From assembly GCA_913055635.1 (NCBI GenBank), contig CAJXLK010000018.1, positions 1-64,000 of the forward strand: a stretch of 64,000 bases of DNA. Direction: 5' to 3'. The position numbers were made by a program, and so were the translations under genes. This stretch comes from an uncultured Bacteroidota bacterium (GTDB lineage Bacteria > Bacteroidota > Bacteroidia > Bacteroidales > UBA12077). This document shows positions 61,536-64,000 of the stretch, piece by piece; within the stretch, counting starts at the first letter, position 1, and each line of letters opens with the position of its first letter. The notes beneath the pieces were generated by a model. The model made no database searches and was not told the origin of the DNA. It was given only the letters and a program-made list of their open reading frames with translations.

Positions 61536-63920
61536 TCATTCATACCGCAGCGAATCGGCCGGGTTCAGGTTGGCGGCCTGCCATGATTTATAGGAGATGG
61601 TTGTGGCAGCGATCAATAAAGCTGCGGCAGCTCCCAGAATGAAAATATCCGGAGTCAGGGTGATCTTGTAAGCGAAGTTGGCCAGCCACCGGTTCATGGC
61701 AAACCAGGTAATAGGGGCGGCCAGCATAATGGCCACCACCACCCATTTGAGGAATTCTTTCCCCAGCAACAGGATGATTTCGTTGACGGTGGAACCCATT
61801 GCTTTGCGGATGCCAATTTCCCGGGTTCTGCTTTCAGCCACATAGGTCGACATCCCATACAGGCCCATGATGGCGATGATGATGGCCAGGACGGAAAAAT
61901 AGGTAAAAATTTTGCCCAGCCTTTCTTCTGTTTTGTAAAGCTTGTCAAATTCCTCCGACAGGAAAGTGTACTTAAAGGGCAGGGCGGGATTGAAGGTTTT
62001 CCAGATTTCTTTCAGTTCATCAATGGTAGCTGGGAGGTTGTCGGGTTGCACCTTAATGTTGATGTAGTTGTGCCAGTCGGCATTCCACACCAGGCCCAGC
62101 GGGGTGATGGGTTCGTGCATGGAACGGAAATGAAAATCTTTGACCACGCCAATGACTTTACATTGTTTGCTGGGCAGAACCGTCAGGTACCAGTCGTCGC
62201 GGTGAAAGACTGTACCGGCGGCATCGCCCCTTTTCAGTCCCGATTCCTTCAAAGCGGTCTCATTGAGGATGATGGCTGTTTTTTTCTCAGAAGTTCGCTC
62301 ATAGGAAAAATTGCGGCCTTCCAGCAATTTGATGTCCATCATCGGGATGTAGTCGGGATCGACAGTGATTAAATTGAGGGTGGTGTTTTGTCCATCCCCG
62401 TCGAAATCATAGTTTTCCATATTGTTGCCCCGTTCGGCGACTGAAAAACTATAGGCGGCCTGCTTTACCCCGGGGAGGGCTTTGACCTGTTGCTTGAAAA
62501 CGTCCATTTTCTTTTTGATGGCTTCACTCAACCGGATGGCCACTACTTGATCCTCATCAAAGCCCAGTGTCTTGTTTTTCATGTACTGGAGCTGTTTGTG
62601 CACGGCCAGGGTAGAAATGATCAAAGCCACAGAGATGGTAAACTGAAAGACGATGAGAAATTTACGGAACATAGCTGCTCCTTTGCCTTTGGTTTTTTCT
62701 CCCTTCAGGACCTGGACTGGTGAGTAGCGTGTCAGGTAAAAAGCGGGATAAATCCCTGCCAGGGTTCCTATGATCAGGATTCCCGCCAGTGACAATGCGA
62801 TGAAGGCAGCAGAGGTCATGATGGAGGTGGACATTTCGGCCTGGATGATCCGGTTGAAATGGGGCAGAAAGATCTGTACCAGTGTCAGGGCCACCAGGAA
62901 CGAGATGAAGGTGATCAGCACCGATTCGGCGATGAACTGGCCGATGAGTTGTTTTTTTCGGGCTCCGTGGACTTTGCGCATGCCCACTTCATTGGCCCGG
63001 CTGGCTGCCCGGGCAGTGGTCAGGTTGATGAAATTGACCGAGGCCAGAGCCAGGATGAAAATACCAATGGCAATGAAAATCATCACCGTTTTTTTGTTGC
63101 CATGAACCGCCCCGAAATCATACCTGGAATGATCGGCAAAATATACATCCTTTAGCGGACGCAGGTTGGGGTCAATCGTTTCATCCCCGCTCAGATCATC
63201 GGCAAATTTCTTTCGGAAAAAATCTTCCATCTTTTGCTCCAGCATTGAAATGTTGGTGCCCTTTTCCAGAAAAAAGAAGGTGGGAAATTGATAGGTTCCG
63301 TAGCTCTGTAAATATTCCGGTCCTTTTCTTGCCCCCAGCAACTGGAACGGACGTAAGGCTTTAATCTGCAGGTAAAAAAGCTTCGGATCCGCTATCACTC
63401 CCGTTACGGTCATTTTTGTACCCGATACCGATTCCAGGGATTTGCCCATGGGATTGATGCCCGGGAAAATTTTATCGGCCATGCTTTGGGTCAAAACAAG
63501 GGAGTTGTTGTTCTCCAGGGCATTGCGGGGATTCCCCTGAACAAACTTAATGGTGAAGAGGTCGAAGAAAGTGCTGTCGACCAGAAATACATTCTCCAGC
63601 TGGTAAGTGTTTTTTTCGCGGGTTACGTATTGATCGCCTTCCACCTTATATCGGCAGTATTTTTTGATCTCAGGAAGGGCCTGGTGCAGGTCGGGCCCCA
63701 TGGCCGAGGTCATATGTACCCCCCGGGCATCACCCCATTCCATCCGGTAAATCTGATCGATGTGCTCATTGAAACGGTTGTAGCTGTATTCGCGCTTCAC
63801 AAAGAGCATGATGAAGATGAATATGGCAATGCCCACTGAAAATCCGATGAAATTGATGGCCGAGAAAATTTTGTTCCTGGCGATGTTTCTCAGGGCGGTT
63901 TTGAGGTAATTTTTGATCAT
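61536..63920 (-). CDS. double FtsX/MacB-type ABC permease (sixth copy)
   Basis: The 794-aa protein has the same double plan as the tandem set: TM1 in INFIGFSVGIAIFIFIMLFV, periplasmic domain, coupling motif NEVGMRKVHGARKK, second half with REIGIRKAMGSTVNE, and the end NPADSLRYE. It lies on the opposite strand, about 17 kb from the tandem array, and is distinct in sequence. No ATPase gene is next to it. An inverted-repeat element of the same family as near the other permeases lies 29 nt in front of its start and runs past the window edge. Confidence 0.88.
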   Translation of the reverse strand: MIKNYLKTALRNIARNKIFSAINFIGFSVGIAIFIFIMLFVKREYSYNRFNEHIDQIYRMEWGDARGVHMTSAMGPDLHQALPEIKKYCRYKVEGDQYVTREKNTYQLENVFLVDSTFFDLFTIKFVQGNPRNALENNNSLVLTQSMADKIFPGINPMGKSLESVSGTKMTVTGVIADPKLFYLQIKALRPFQLLGARKGPEYLQSYGTYQFPTFFFLEKGTNISMLEQKMEDFFRKKFADDLSGDETIDPNLRPLKDVYFADHSRYDFGAVHGNKKTVMIFIAIGIFILALASVNFINLTTARAASRANEVGMRKVHGARKKQLIGQFIAESVLITFISFLVALTLVQIFLPHFNRIIQAEMSTSIMTSAAFIALSLAGILIIGTLAGIYPAFYLTRYSPVQVLKGEKTKGKGAAMFRKFLIVFQFTISVALIISTLAVHKQLQYMKNKTLGFDEDQVVAIRLSEAIKKKMDVFKQQVKALPGVKQAAYSFSVAERGNNMENYDFDGDGQNTTLNLITVDPDYIPMMDIKLLEGRNFSYERTSEKKTAIILNETALKESGLKRGDAAGTVFHRDDWYLTVLPSKQCKVIGVVKDFHFRSMHEPITPLGLVWNADWHNYINIKVQPDNLPATIDELKEIWKTFNPALPFKYTFLSEEFDKLYKTEERLGKIFTYFSVLAIIIAIMGLYGMSTYVAESRTREIGIRKAMGSTVNEIILLLGKEFLKWVVVAIMLAAPITWFAMNRWLANFAYKITLTPDIFILGAAAALLIAATTISYKSWQAANLNPADSLRYE

Positions 63921-63948
63921 GACAACGATGTTTTAATCCTGTTTTGAA

Positions 63949-64000
63949 ATGAAGTCCGCATACACGAACTTACGCAACAAGGCTCTATATAATGCAGCCG
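63949..64000 (+). repeat. inverted-repeat element, copy e, cut by the window end
   Basis: It starts ATGAAGTCCGCATACACG and contains ACTTACGCAACAAGG, the shared centre of the family; the right arm lies beyond the window. The frame from its ATG is open to the end (MKSAYTNLRNKALYNAA). Its orientation is opposite to that of the permease it precedes. Confidence 0.7.

Overview
The window reads as a chromosomal segment of a Bacteroidota bacterium, most likely class Bacteroidia. The evidence is a gliding-type (CHU_C) sorting domain of the type IX secretion system, an S46 dipeptidyl-peptidase, a TonB-dependent receptor with a carboxypeptidase-like plug extension, large double FtsX-type permeases, an NtrC-type regulator with GAFTDA in place of GAFTGA, and the block psd-cdsA-ftsH-rsfS / birA / pyrE / NUDIX. 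The exact genus cannot be told from sequence alone. No phage, transposase or CRISPR array is visible.

Layout. 1-5.4 kb: a tRNA-Val with its terminator, two outer-membrane barrel proteins, a REC-PAS-class III cyclase and a ferritin-like protein. 5.5-9.5 kb: a tight four-gene operon (degenerate receiver domain, YaiO-like barrel, HEAT-like membrane protein, family 2 glycosyltransferase) that looks like an exopolysaccharide synthesis/export unit. 9.7-17.3 kb: a lipoprotein phosphoesterase behind a UPF0182 membrane protein, a type IX secreted protein, a DMT exporter and a small lipoprotein. 17.5-30.9 kb: housekeeping genes for phospholipid synthesis (psd, cdsA), proteostasis (ftsH), ribosome silencing (rsfS), biotin ligase, pyrE, a NUDIX hydrolase, coaD, a BtuF-like protein, a thioredoxin-fold protein and a PHP/EndoQ-UvrD fusion.

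31-56 kb is the accessory part. Five full-length (about 790 aa) double FtsX/MacB-type permeases stand in tandem on the + strand without an ATPase of their own. Further on come a membrane-fusion adaptor, a MacB/LolD-type ATPase, two half-size permeases, an NtrC-type sigma-54 activator and its histidine kinase. A sixth full-length permease lies at the right end on the - strand. Two sigma-54-like promoters precede the first two tandem permeases, which suggests that the two-component pair controls the whole set. An S46 peptidase and an NTF2-like protein sit in the middle. 55.9-61.2 kb carries an S9 peptidase, small membrane proteins and a TonB-dependent receptor.

Two repeat families stand out. 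(1) A palindrome CCCCGC(TTA/TAA)GCGGGG occurs in 23 full copies in six intergenic clusters; five of these begin within about 4-35 nt of a stop codon. (2) A roughly 59-nt inverted-repeat element that starts with ATG and stays open for at least 16 codons occurs five times, every time in the upstream gap of an FtsX-type permease gene.
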